From: Prevotella sp. UBA746
GTDB lineage: Bacteria > Bacteroidota > Bacteroidia > Bacteroidales > Bacteroidaceae
Direction: 5' to 3'
Length of the DNA: 25,970 nt
NCBI GenBank assembly: GCA_002298545.1
Contig: DBKQ01000061.1
Coordinates: forward strand, 211 to 26,180
Below the pieces are notes generated by a model. That model searched no databases. It was not told where the DNA came from and saw nothing but the letters and a program-made list of their open reading frames with translations. A program made the position numbers and the translations under genes. Each line of letters opens with the position of its first letter. Position 1 is the first letter of the stretch. Positions 6,782-14,428 of this stretch are shown here, piece after piece.

Positions 6782-8779
6782 ATGGACGAAAAACAAAGAA
6801 TACTGCAACTGCGCCGTGAGTTGCATGAACATAACTATAAATACTATGTGTTGAACCAGCCGGAGATTTCCGACCAGGAGTTCGATTTCATGATGCATGA
6901 GCTGCAAGAACTTGAGGCTAAGCATCCGGAACTTGCCGATCCGAACTCGCCTACACAACGTGTGGGCAGCGACTTGAACCATGAGTTTCGACAGGTTACT
7001 CACAAGTACCCGATGCTGTCGCTTGCAAACACATATAATGAACAGGATGTGGCAGACTGGTATGACAGCGTGAAACGAGGACTTGGTGGCGAGGATTTCG
7101 AGGTATGTTGCGAAATGAAATACGACGGACTCTCTATCAGTCTTACTTATATCGACGGAAAACTTGTGAGAGGAGTAACCCGAGGCGACGGAGTGCATGG
7201 CGATGATGTTACGGAAAACGTGAAAACAATACGCTGTATTCCACTTGTGCTACCGGGCACCGGCTATCCACATGAATTCGAAATACGTGGTGAAATACTT
7301 ATGCCATGGAAAGTCTTCGAACGCCTGAATGCCGAGCGGGAGGCTGCAGAGGAACCACTTTTCGCAAATCCGCGAAATGCAGCAAGCGGAACACTGAAAA
7401 GTCAGAACTCAGCCCTCGTGGCAAGTCGGCAACTCGATTCCTATCTGTATTATCTTCTTGGCGACGATATGCCGTGTGACGGACACTACGAGAATCTGAT
7501 GGAGGCAAAGAAATGGGGCTTCAAGATTAGCGAGGGAATGAAAAAGGTGAAGACCTTGCAGGAGATATACGACTACATAAACTATTGGGACACGGAGCGC
7601 AAGAATCTCCCCGTGGCTACCGACGGCATCGTACTGAAAGTGAACTCCCTAAGACAGCAGCGCAATCTGGGCTACACAGCAAAGAGTCCACGTTGGGCTA
7701 TTGCCTATAAATATAAGGCAGAACGAGCATGCACACGGCTTAACGAAGTTACATTCCAGGTGGGACGTACTGGAGCCGTGACGCCTGTAGCGAACATGGA
7801 TCCTGTTCAGCTTGCCGGAACTACCGTAAAGCGTGCCACGCTGAACAACGAGGACTTTATCCGCAGCTTCGATCTCCACATTGGGGATTATGTATATGTA
7901 GAGAAGGGTGGCGAGATAATTCCGAAGATTGTTGGCGTTGATCTCGACAAGAGACAGGCAGACGCAAGTCCTGTACGCTTCATCACTCACTGTCCGGAAT
8001 GTGGCACCAAACTCGTGCGCTATGAGGGAGAGGCAGCCTGGTATTGTCCTAATGACGCAGGCTGTCCGCCACAGATAAAAGGCAGAATAGAGCATTTCAT
8101 CTCACGTCGGGCAATGAACATCGACAGTATCGGTCCGGAAACAGTGGACGATTTCTATCGACAGGGACTCGTACATAATGTGGCCGACCTTTATACTATA
8201 GACGTTCAACAGATCAATGGCGACGGTAACAGACAAAAGTCGGCTATGAAGATTGTAAAGGGTATAGAGGCTTCTAAGCAAGTACCTTTCGAACGCGTAG
8301 TCTTTGCCCTCGGCATCCGCTTTGTCGGCGAGACATCGGGAAGATTGCTTGCACGCCATTTCAAGAATATTGATAACCTCATGAACGCCTCGCTCCAACA
8401 GTTGCTCGAGATTGACGGCATCGGCGAGGTGATGGCAAAGAGTATTATAACGTTCTTCCATAATCAGCAGAATCTGGAGATAGTAGAGCGTTTGCGCAGC
8501 TACGGACTACAGATGTCTCTTAGTGAAGAGCAGACGGCACAAGCTTCTGATAAGCTTCAGGGGAAGAGCATTGTAATTAGCGGTGTGTTCCAGCATCACA
8601 GTCGTGACGAATATAAACTCCTGATAGAGCAGAACGGCGGAAAGAATGTGGGCAGCATAAGCGGTAAAACATCCTTTATCCTTGCCGGCGACAATATGGG
8701 ACCATCAAAACTTCAGAAGGCGGAAAAACTCGGAATACCTATTATAAATGAGGATGATTTCCTTAAAATGATAGAATAA
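6782..8779 (+). CDS. ligA: NAD-dependent DNA ligase LigA
   Basis: 665 aa, normal length. Domains in order: Ia NAD-binding (about 1-65, with YKYYVLNQPEISDQEFD), adenylation with active-site Lys113 in EMKYDGLSIS, OB fold (about 310-395, with TFQVGRTGAVTPVANMDPV), Cys4 zinc finger (Cys404, 407, 422, 428, the E. coli spacing), helix-hairpin-helix region (about 430-570) and a C-terminal BRCT (about 585-665, with LQGKSIVISGVF). It seals nicks in replication and repair and should be essential. The start at 6782 matches the family N-terminus. It lies 112 bp after the patatin stop with the octamer repeat in between; no separate TAnnTTTG promoter is visible there. All key residues are intact. Confidence 0.98.
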   Translation: MDEKQRILQLRRELHEHNYKYYVLNQPEISDQEFDFMMHELQELEAKHPELADPNSPTQRVGSDLNHEFRQVTHKYPMLSLANTYNEQDVADWYDSVKRGLGGEDFEVCCEMKYDGLSISLTYIDGKLVRGVTRGDGVHGDDVTENVKTIRCIPLVLPGTGYPHEFEIRGEILMPWKVFERLNAEREAAEEPLFANPRNAASGTLKSQNSALVASRQLDSYLYYLLGDDMPCDGHYENLMEAKKWGFKISEGMKKVKTLQEIYDYINYWDTERKNLPVATDGIVLKVNSLRQQRNLGYTAKSPRWAIAYKYKAERACTRLNEVTFQVGRTGAVTPVANMDPVQLAGTTVKRATLNNEDFIRSFDLHIGDYVYVEKGGEIIPKIVGVDLDKRQADASPVRFITHCPECGTKLVRYEGEAAWYCPNDAGCPPQIKGRIEHFISRRAMNIDSIGPETVDDFYRQGLVHNVADLYTIDVQQINGDGNRQKSAMKIVKGIEASKQVPFERVVFALGIRFVGETSGRLLARHFKNIDNLMNASLQQLLEIDGIGEVMAKSIITFFHNQQNLEIVERLRSYGLQMSLSEEQTAQASDKLQGKSIVISGVFQHHSRDEYKLLIEQNGGKNVGSISGKTSFILAGDNMGPSKLQKAEKLGIPIINEDDFLKMIE

Positions 8780-8852
8780 AGGCTGTTTTTATCTTTCTTC
8801 CCTTGATTTATATCAATAAAGAGTAAATAAATGAAATATTTCTCCCGAAACG

Positions 8853-8884
8853 TTTGTGCACGAACACAAGAATGTGTACCTTTG
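8853..8884 (+). promoter_or_regulatory. Canonical Bacteroidetes promoter in a gene-free interval
   Basis: TTTG (8853-8856), a 20-bp spacer and TACCTTTG (8877-8884) match the Bacteroidetes -33/-7 consensus exactly. Transcription would start near 8891. No coding sequence follows on this strand until recombination genes 3 kb on; instead a foldable stretch and an intrinsic terminator follow. A 9-bp inverted repeat, TCTCCCGAA (8841-8849) and TTCGGGAGA (8892-8900), flanks the promoter core. Confidence 0.8.
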
Positions 8885-8890
8885 CAACGT

Positions 8891-9073
8891 GTTCGGGAGA
8901 ATACATTTTTTCATAGGTTAGTAGTTTGATAGATTTAAGGTAAAGATTATGTTATTAGATTAAAACGATGACAACGTTTATGCTTGCAACGAATTCGTTG
9001 CTTACATAACAAAAATCGTTAGATTTGTTTTCAGGAGGCTGATGTGAGTGATCATATTATCCTCTTTTTTTTT
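8891..9073 (+). ncRNA. Candidate small RNA of about 180 nt (6S-like shape)
   Basis: Between a perfect promoter (8853-8884) and a terminator (9033-9073) lies about 180 nt without an open frame. It folds around a central hairpin: GCAACG (8986-8991) with CGTTGC (8996-9001), then GTTTATG/CATAAC (8976-8982 with 9005-9010, one bulge), then AACGAT/ATCGTT (8964-8969 with 9015-9020), separated by internal loops. The 5' GAGAAUA can pair with the 3' UAUU and CUC. Length, own promoter, mid-molecule apex and terminator fit a 6S-type (SsrS) RNA or the Bacteroidales-1-type motif, but I do not recognise conserved 6S bases. Seen: promoter, arms, terminator. Inferred: stable RNA and its class. Confidence 0.55.
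9033..9073 (+). terminator. Intrinsic terminator with T9 tract
   Basis: GAGG (9035-9038) pairs with CCTC (9061-9064), extended by a G-T and an A-T pair outward, with an inner TGAT (9040-9043)/ATCA (9051-9054) stem and an asymmetric bulge. Nine T residues follow (9065-9073). It ends the candidate small RNA. Confidence 0.7.
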
Positions 9074-9242
9074 GCCCTTATGCGAACAATCTGCATAATC
9101 AATAATATCCAGAGATTATTTACACACAAATTCCCCGCATATATATTTCAACATACCGGAAAATAAACCATGGATAATATACATTATCGGGACAATTACC
9201 CATAACATATATTACCCATATATAAAGTTTGCTGTAAGTATT
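9074..9242. other. AT-rich intergenic remainder
   Basis: Between the small-RNA terminator and the stop of the minus-strand hydrolase I see only AT-rich sequence, a 6-bp hairpin TTATGC/GCATAA (9078-9083 with 9093-9098) and repeated CATATAT-like runs. No coding frame or clear terminator for the minus-strand operon is evident. Confidence 0.6.
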
Positions 9243-10004
9243 TTATATTTCTACTGTCTCTCCGTCATAAGCAAGTTCTACACCATCCGGTAGAATTTTG
9301 TTCACCTCAGCATGCAGACCGATATCGTGACACATATGGGTGAAGAAAACACGCTTGGCACTTGTTCTGCCGGCAAAGGCAAGAGCCTCGTCAACGAGCA
9401 TGTGGGAGTGATGTTCCTTAGTGAAACGCAGAGCATTCACCACGAGCACATCGATACCTTGCAACAAGGCTATCTCCTCTTCTGGAATAGTCTTCATATC
9501 TGTGATATAAGCCAATTTGCCAATCTTATAGCCAAGTATCGGAAGTTTGTCGTGCATAACTCTGAATGGAATTACACTCAGTTCATTAATCTGTAGCTCT
9601 TGATGCGGATTCAGCTGATGCAGTTTAATCTTCGGCACACCAGGGTAAAGATGCTCGGCAAAGCAGTATGGAACAGTCTGTCGCAAACTCTTTTCGGATA
9701 TCGGGTCGGCATACACGTCGATATCGCCGAACACACAGAAAGGACGCAAATCGTCCACTCCCCCCACATGGTCGTAGTGGGAATGGGTGATGAGCATTGC
9801 ATCAATCTTGCTAAACTCTTGATGCAGCATCTGCTCACGGAAGTCAGGACCACAGTCTATAACGATTCGTGTCTTTTCGGTTTCCACCATAGCCGAGCAG
9901 CGCAACCGCTTGTCGTGCGGGTCGTTGCTTTGGCAAACCTTGCATCGGCAGCCTATGGTAGGCACGCCGACCGATGTTCCTGTACCGAGAAAAGTTAGTT
10001 TCAT
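9243..10004 (-). CDS. Metallo-beta-lactamase-fold hydrolase, PhnP-like
   Basis: 253 aa. It opens with MKLTFLGTGTSVGVPTIGC and has the phosphodiesterase-type metal motif THSHYDH (His74, His76, Asp78, His79), His151, Asp169 and His223. A cysteine cluster CRCKVC (Cys19, 21, 24) near the N-terminus matches the extra structural zinc site of PhnP, the phosphoribosyl cyclic phosphate phosphodiesterase. PhnP-like enzymes cleave cyclic phosphodiesters; no phosphonate (phn) genes are near, so the substrate here is open. The ATG immediately follows the murB TAA with no gap (10005-10007 then 10004), which makes cotranslation with murB likely. Cytoplasmic, no signal peptide. Confidence 0.88.
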   Translation of the reverse strand: MKLTFLGTGTSVGVPTIGCRCKVCQSNDPHDKRLRCSAMVETEKTRIVIDCGPDFREQMLHQEFSKIDAMLITHSHYDHVGGVDDLRPFCVFGDIDVYADPISEKSLRQTVPYCFAEHLYPGVPKIKLHQLNPHQELQINELSVIPFRVMHDKLPILGYKIGKLAYITDMKTIPEEEIALLQGIDVLVVNALRFTKEHHSHMLVDEALAFAGRTSAKRVFFTHMCHDIGLHAEVNKILPDGVELAYDGETVEI

Positions 10005-11018
10005 TTAAATGATGTTTACTTCCGGGTGAATATCAATGCCAAATTTCTCCTTTACATCCTTGCGTATCGTTTCGCAAAGGTTCACTATGTCCTGTCCCGT
10101 AGCTCCGCCTTTGTTAACGAGCACCAGAGCCTGTTTGGAGTGGACTCCAGCCTTGCCCACTGTCTTTCCCTTCCATCCGCACTGGTCAATCATCCATCCA
10201 GCAGGGATTTTCTCGTGTTCCTCATCAATCTCGTAGTGTGGCATGTCTGGGTATTCGGCAAGCAACTCGTTGAATTTCTCCATATCCACTATAGGGTTCA
10301 TGAAGAAGCTTCCGGCATTTCCCTCAACCTTCGGGTCGGGTAGCTTAGCGTTGCGTATGTCGATTATAGCCTGTCGCAGTTGCTCAGCCGTAGGGTGTTC
10401 AATACCTTTCTTGTCGAGTTCGGTGCGTATGTTGCCATAGTCGAGATGCGAATTGAACACGGTAGAGAGGCGGTAAGTAACATAGGTTATCAGATATTTA
10501 TTCTTCCAGTCGTGCTTAAACTTACTGTCGCGGTAGGCATATTCACAGTCCTCGTTGGTAAAGAAGCATGATTTACCCGTAGAAATTTCCACAGCCTCCA
10601 CCTTATATATAATATCTTTCACTTCAGCGCCATAAGCTCCGATGTTCTGTACAGCACTCGCTCCCACTTCGCCCGGAATGAGCGAGAGGTTTTCCATGCC
10701 GTGCCATCCGTGGCTTACGCAATGCGCCACCACATCGTCCCATGTCTCTCCACTACCGCATCTTACGAGCACTCCTCCGTCGATAAACGTGGAGCTGATG
10801 CCCTTGATGGCAGAGTGGAGCACGGTACCTTGGAAATCTTTTGTCAGCAACAGATTACTTCCGCCACCGATTAGTAGCAACGGCATGTCGCTGTCGGTCA
10901 AGCCTTTTACTGCCTCTTTTGCTTCGCAAGCTGTGGCATACTCGATATAGCGGCTGCACTTGGCATCGATGCCAAATGTGTTGTGCTGTGCCAAACTGTA
11001 GTTTCTGAAATCTTTCAC
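10005..11018 (-). CDS. murB: UDP-N-acetylmuramate dehydrogenase MurB (type I)
   Basis: 337 aa. FAD-binding motifs are LLIGGGSNLLL (about 48-58) and NLSLIPGEVGASAVQNIGAYG (110-130). Catalytic residues are Arg163 in YAYRDSKFK, Ser237 in GNAGSFFMNP and Glu333 in HPEVNII. The Tyr-loop insertion around YRDSKF marks it as type I, as in E. coli. It reduces UDP-GlcNAc-enolpyruvate to UDP-MurNAc with NADPH, the second committed step of peptidoglycan precursor synthesis, in the cytoplasm. Start at 11018 gives the expected MKDFRNYSLAQHNTFGID N-terminus. It lies downstream of the terminator at 11067-11124, so it should have its own promoter within about 48 bp, although no TAnnTTTG box is obvious there. 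Confidence 0.97.
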   Translation of the reverse strand: MKDFRNYSLAQHNTFGIDAKCSRYIEYATACEAKEAVKGLTDSDMPLLLIGGGSNLLLTKDFQGTVLHSAIKGISSTFIDGGVLVRCGSGETWDDVVAHCVSHGWHGMENLSLIPGEVGASAVQNIGAYGAEVKDIIYKVEAVEISTGKSCFFTNEDCEYAYRDSKFKHDWKNKYLITYVTYRLSTVFNSHLDYGNIRTELDKKGIEHPTAEQLRQAIIDIRNAKLPDPKVEGNAGSFFMNPIVDMEKFNELLAEYPDMPHYEIDEEHEKIPAGWMIDQCGWKGKTVGKAGVHSKQALVLVNKGGATGQDIVNLCETIRKDVKEKFGIDIHPEVNII

Positions 11019-11066
11019 TTTCCTGTTCTTTTTTTGTTAATAAAATATTATCCTGAAAAATCCAAA

Positions 11067-11124
11067 AGACTCCTGTCGGCAAGACATCTGCATGTATGCT
11101 GCCGGTGTCAGCCGATAGGAGTCT
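11067..11124 (-). terminator. Intrinsic terminator after the DUF4348-like gene
   Basis: AGACTCCTGTCGGC (11067-11080) pairs with GCCGATAGGAGTCT (11111-11124) over 14 bp with one G-U pair. Read on the minus strand the stem is followed by TTTTGGATTTTT. It separates the lipoprotein gene (stop at 11145) from murB. The 30-nt loop holds a smaller GCAT/ATGC hairpin. Confidence 0.8.
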
Positions 11125-11144
11125 TCCATATATTAAATTTCTTG

Positions 11145-11996
11145 TTATTCAGAGAGCTTTGTCAGTTTCCAGTCCTTGCCGTGGCGTCTGAACGTGAGTT
11201 CCATTTCCATACCGTTGGCGATGCCGCGCATAACGAAAATCTTCTGGTTGCTCTGCGTATATTTCTGTCCGTACATTATATTGTATATAAATCCAGACGG
11301 CAGTTCCGGTGCGAAGGCAGGCCATGTCTCGGGAGCAATATCGCCCGTCATAGTGCTGAAGTCGTCATCGGGATCCGGACCGGAGAAGTGTATCGGATTG
11401 TCGAGATGGCGTGTTTGATAAGCCGAATCAGTGGCGAATTTCTGATAGAAGTTCAGGAACGAGGCGTTGTTGTTCTGATACATAGCCCCCGTATTTACCT
11501 CCACGAGCATCCATTGCCCGTTGATGCGGTTGAACACATACTGTTTCACCTTCTTTCGCTTCAGGTAAATTTTTTCCACAACCACATGGTTAATCGACGT
11601 ATCCTTTACGAGGTTCATCTGTCGGCGGTTGTCGAAGATGAGCGTATAGTAGCCCTGATTCATGAAGAAGTGTTCCATCTTCCATTGCCCCTTGTTCAGC
11701 ATCTTCTCCGTTTTGCCGTTTACCACTTTCAGCGGAAACTGGATTCTCTTCATCTGTAGTTTCTTGTTTGCCGCGAAATTGAAGATGAAGTCATCAAACA
11801 GCTCGTCGGCAGCCTTTGGCATCGGTTGTTCTGATATAAGCTGTTCCAATGTGTCGGCTACCGTAGTGTCGGTGGAGTCGGTCATGGCTGAATCGGCTCC
11901 TGATGCTTTCTTGTCGCTGCATCCCGTTGTTGTCCACATCATCAGTGTAAATGCTATGACAACAAATAAAAATCCTTTTTTCATTTTCTCATACAA
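11145..11996 (-). CDS. Lipoprotein of the DUF4348 type, unknown function
   Basis: 283 aa from the first ATG; the ATG four codons later (11984) gives a more usual MKKGFLFVVIAF signal start. A lipobox TTGC puts the lipidated cysteine at residue 26, followed by a Ser/Asp/Thr-rich linker (about 27-55). The folded part begins with DELFDDFIFNFAANKKLQMK and ends with FRRHGKDWKLTKLSE, which I recognise as the Bacteroidetes DUF4348 style: a domain with repeated NTF2-like strands and Trp/Tyr-rich edges. It should be anchored in the periplasmic or outer-membrane leaflet. It has its own promoter (12070-12038, minus) and terminator (11067-11124), so it is monocistronic. No function is known. Confidence 0.75.
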   Translation of the reverse strand: MYEKMKKGFLFVVIAFTLMMWTTTGCSDKKASGADSAMTDSTDTTVADTLEQLISEQPMPKAADELFDDFIFNFAANKKLQMKRIQFPLKVVNGKTEKMLNKGQWKMEHFFMNQGYYTLIFDNRRQMNLVKDTSINHVVVEKIYLKRKKVKQYVFNRINGQWMLVEVNTGAMYQNNNASFLNFYQKFATDSAYQTRHLDNPIHFSGPDPDDDFSTMTGDIAPETWPAFAPELPSGFIYNIMYGQKYTQSNQKIFVMRGIANGMEMELTFRRHGKDWKLTKLSE

Positions 11997-12037
11997 AGAA
12001 TAAATCTCATGTATCTCTGTTTACTCTCAAATTTGCG

Positions 12038-12070
12038 CAAAAGTACATATTTATTTTCATTCTGCACAAA
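12038..12070 (-). promoter_or_regulatory. Promoter of the DUF4348-like lipoprotein gene
   Basis: On the minus strand TTTG (12070-12067), a 21-bp spacer and TACTTTTG (12045-12038) match the -33/-7 consensus. Transcription would start near 12031, about 35 bp before the ATG at 11996. Confidence 0.75.
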
Positions 12071-12225
12071 TATTTACAGGAATTTTTCATTTTTGGGCAA
12101 AATCATTGAGATAACTCATAATGACATAGATGTGCGGCGGAAGCTGTTTATCTGTTTTTCGTAAAAAAACAAGGAGTTATTTATTTATTTTTTTGATAAA
12201 ATGCTCTTTTATTCTTTATTCTGTG

Positions 12226-12233
12226 TACTTTTG
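12226..12233 (+). promoter_or_regulatory. -7 box of the TonB-receptor gene
   Basis: TACTTTTG matches TAnnTTTG and lies 42 bp before the ATG at 12276. No TTTG lies 19-21 bp upstream (the nearest, 12192-12195, is 30 bp away). Its position shows that the in-frame ATG at 12201 is not the true start. The leader of about 35 nt has no room for a cobalamin riboswitch. Confidence 0.55.
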
Positions 12234-12275
12234 CCGAGCCTTAGGGCATTATTAATATTAATTAAACAAAATTCT

Positions 12276-14384
12276 ATGTACGACAACAAGAAAGCATCGG
12301 GCTCGCCAATGAAGTTTAAACACTTCACACGGAGGGGATACGCTCTCTTCGCTTGTCTCGGCAAAGAGGTGATAATCGGCACGCTTAGTGTTGCCACCCT
12401 ATCCCATGCCAAGGCAGACGGCATCAGCACCAAGCCGATTATGGCTGAAGCCGACAGTCTTGCTACACACAGCGAGATTGCGCTCGACGAAGTGAGAGTC
12501 ACTGGCTCCCGAGCTCCGCTTACCCGTGGGCAGGCGGCGAGAATGGTTACTGTACTGGAGCGTGAGGATATTCAAGCCGCCCCGGTGCAAAGTGTTAACG
12601 ACTTGCTGAAATATGCAGCAAGCGTGGATGTGCGTCAGCGCGGACCTATAGGAGCCCAGACTGACATCAGCATCCGAGGCGGAAACTATGAACAGATTAC
12701 GATTCTGCTTAACGGCATCAACATCTGCGACCCTCAGACGGGACATAATGCCTTTGACTTTCCCGTAGACGTTAGCGATATCGAGCGCATCGAGGTGCTC
12801 GAAGGTCCGGCAGGTAGGGTGTTCGGAACGTCATCGTTGCTTGGAGCTATTAACATCGTTACGAAACATCCTACTCATAACAATATTTCTGCTCATGCCG
12901 AAGCTGGAAGCTACGGATACTTAAACGGTGGCGCAAACGTAGGGCTGACTTCCGGGAAATGGACAAATTCTATTTCCGGAAACTATACACGCTCCGACGG
13001 ATATAACCGCAATAAGGCTGGAAAACTAAACACAGACTTTGAGGGAGCAAAGGCTTTCTATCAAGGGACTTATTCTGATAGCAATACGAGAGTGAGCTGG
13101 CATGCAGGACTGAGCATGCGCGACTTCGGTTCAAACACTTTTTACGGAACTGGAAGCGACGACCAGTTTGAACATACTTTCAAAAGTTATACGGCGCTGC
13201 AGGCTGATACGCGCTGCGGACGGCTGCATCTCAATCCGTCGGTTTACTGGAACCGCAATATGGACCGCTTTGAATATTTCCGAGGTCTTGACAATATCAT
13301 TCCAGAAGGTGGCACGTATGGTGTTGCATACAACTACCACCGAACGGACGTTTATGGCGTGAACCTCAATTCGTATTTCGACTGGGCATGGGGAAGAACT
13401 GCCGTGTGTGCCGAATTGAGAAATGAAGACCTTGTGAGCACTACACTCGGCGAACCGCTTGAAACACCCAAGCATGTACATAAAACAGACCGCAATTATA
13501 CTAACGGACTGAACCGCACGAATATTAGTTTCACCGTGGAGCACAACATCTTGCTGGAGCGCTTCACTCTATCAGCCGGCATCGTGGCGGTGAAGAACTC
13601 GTGGAACCACATGAACATGAGGGTTTATCCGGGCATTGACGCAAGTTACCGCATCGGTAACAACGTGAAGCTGTATGCATCATATAACACATCGCTGAGA
13701 ATGCCTTCGGTAACGGAGCTTTACTATTCGGTAGGCGGCCACAAGGCCGACAAGCATCTGAAACCAGAGGAACTGCAGGCTTTTGAGGGGGGAGTGAAAT
13801 ACCTGGGCTCAGGCATCACGGCAAGTGCAAGCATGTTCTACAACCACTGCAAAAACATGATCGACTGGATTCTTGATACTAACGAGGGAAATGACGCCGT
13901 ATGGAAATCGGTGAACTTCACCAAGATAAATACTCTCGGAGCTGAAATGTCGGCAAGTGCTGACTTCCGACAACTTTTGCCTTCACTGCATTTTCTGAAG
14001 TCGCTCAATGTTTCCTACACTTGGATGACACAAGACAAGGACGAACCGGCTAATATACAAAGCCGTTCAACTCTGGAATACTTGCGCCATAAATTTGTGG
14101 CAAACCTCGAACTGAACATTTGGCGACAGCTCGACTTGTCGCTGAAATACCGCTGGCAGAAACGCACTGGCTCATTCACGAGGAAAGACAACGAAGGCAA
14201 TGCCGTCGTATCACACTATAAGCCATACGGGCTCATAGACGCCCGCTTGGCATGGAATGACGAAGGATATAAAGTTTTTGTTGAAGCAAACAATGTATTC
14301 AACACAAAATATTATGACTTTGGCAGTCTGCCGCAACCCGGAACATGGATTATGGCTGGTGCTGCTGTAGACATCAATCTATAA
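12276..14384 (+). CDS. TonB-dependent outer-membrane receptor (BtuB-like class)
   Basis: 702 aa from the ATG at 12276; an ATG at 12309 is an alternative. The signal region HFTRRGYALFACLGKEV followed by a hydrophobic stretch ending in AKA is a characteristic start of Bacteroidetes TonB receptors. A TonB-box-like LDEVRVTGS follows, then the plug (SVNDLLKYAASVDV, DISIRGGNYEQITILLNGI, IERIEVLEGPAGRVFGTSSL) and the 22-strand barrel, closing with NNVFNTKYYDFGSLPQPGTW. There is no N-terminal carboxypeptidase-regulatory domain and no SusD partner, so it belongs to the small-ligand class (vitamin B12, heme, siderophore). The plug is closest in style to BtuB, but no riboswitch or transport gene is nearby, so the ligand is undetermined. 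Confidence 0.9.
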   Translation: MYDNKKASGSPMKFKHFTRRGYALFACLGKEVIIGTLSVATLSHAKADGISTKPIMAEADSLATHSEIALDEVRVTGSRAPLTRGQAARMVTVLEREDIQAAPVQSVNDLLKYAASVDVRQRGPIGAQTDISIRGGNYEQITILLNGINICDPQTGHNAFDFPVDVSDIERIEVLEGPAGRVFGTSSLLGAINIVTKHPTHNNISAHAEAGSYGYLNGGANVGLTSGKWTNSISGNYTRSDGYNRNKAGKLNTDFEGAKAFYQGTYSDSNTRVSWHAGLSMRDFGSNTFYGTGSDDQFEHTFKSYTALQADTRCGRLHLNPSVYWNRNMDRFEYFRGLDNIIPEGGTYGVAYNYHRTDVYGVNLNSYFDWAWGRTAVCAELRNEDLVSTTLGEPLETPKHVHKTDRNYTNGLNRTNISFTVEHNILLERFTLSAGIVAVKNSWNHMNMRVYPGIDASYRIGNNVKLYASYNTSLRMPSVTELYYSVGGHKADKHLKPEELQAFEGGVKYLGSGITASASMFYNHCKNMIDWILDTNEGNDAVWKSVNFTKINTLGAEMSASADFRQLLPSLHFLKSLNVSYTWMTQDKDEPANIQSRSTLEYLRHKFVANLELNIWRQLDLSLKYRWQKRTGSFTRKDNEGNAVVSHYKPYGLIDARLAWNDEGYKVFVEANNVFNTKYYDFGSLPQPGTWIMAGAAVDINL

Positions 14385-14388
14385 TAAT

Positions 14389-14428
14389 ATATGTATATTG
14401 GAGCAGACTACCGCTCCAATATACATAT
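14389..14428. terminator. 16-bp perfect hairpin between convergent genes
   Basis: ATATGTATATTGGAGC (14389-14404) and its exact reverse complement (14413-14428) flank an 8-nt loop, followed on the plus strand by TATTTTTATT. It begins 4 bp after the receptor stop. The right arm overlaps the last codons of the minus-strand hydrolase (stop at 14408), so one element serves both genes and part of it is coding. Confidence 0.85.

Noticed and set aside
6539..7198. 219-codon minus-strand frame across the patatin/ligA junction
   Set aside because: It reads through the octamer repeat as low-complexity Phe/His/Ser/Pro sequence and is antisense to two solid genes.
10983..11759. 258-codon plus-strand frame over the DUF4348-like gene
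   Set aside because: It crosses a terminator hairpin and is antisense to a lipoprotein gene with its own promoter, lipobox and terminator.
12046..12275. Cobalamin riboswitch before the TonB receptor
   Set aside because: The predicted transcript leader is only about 35 nt and no B12-box-like sequence or long folded leader is visible.
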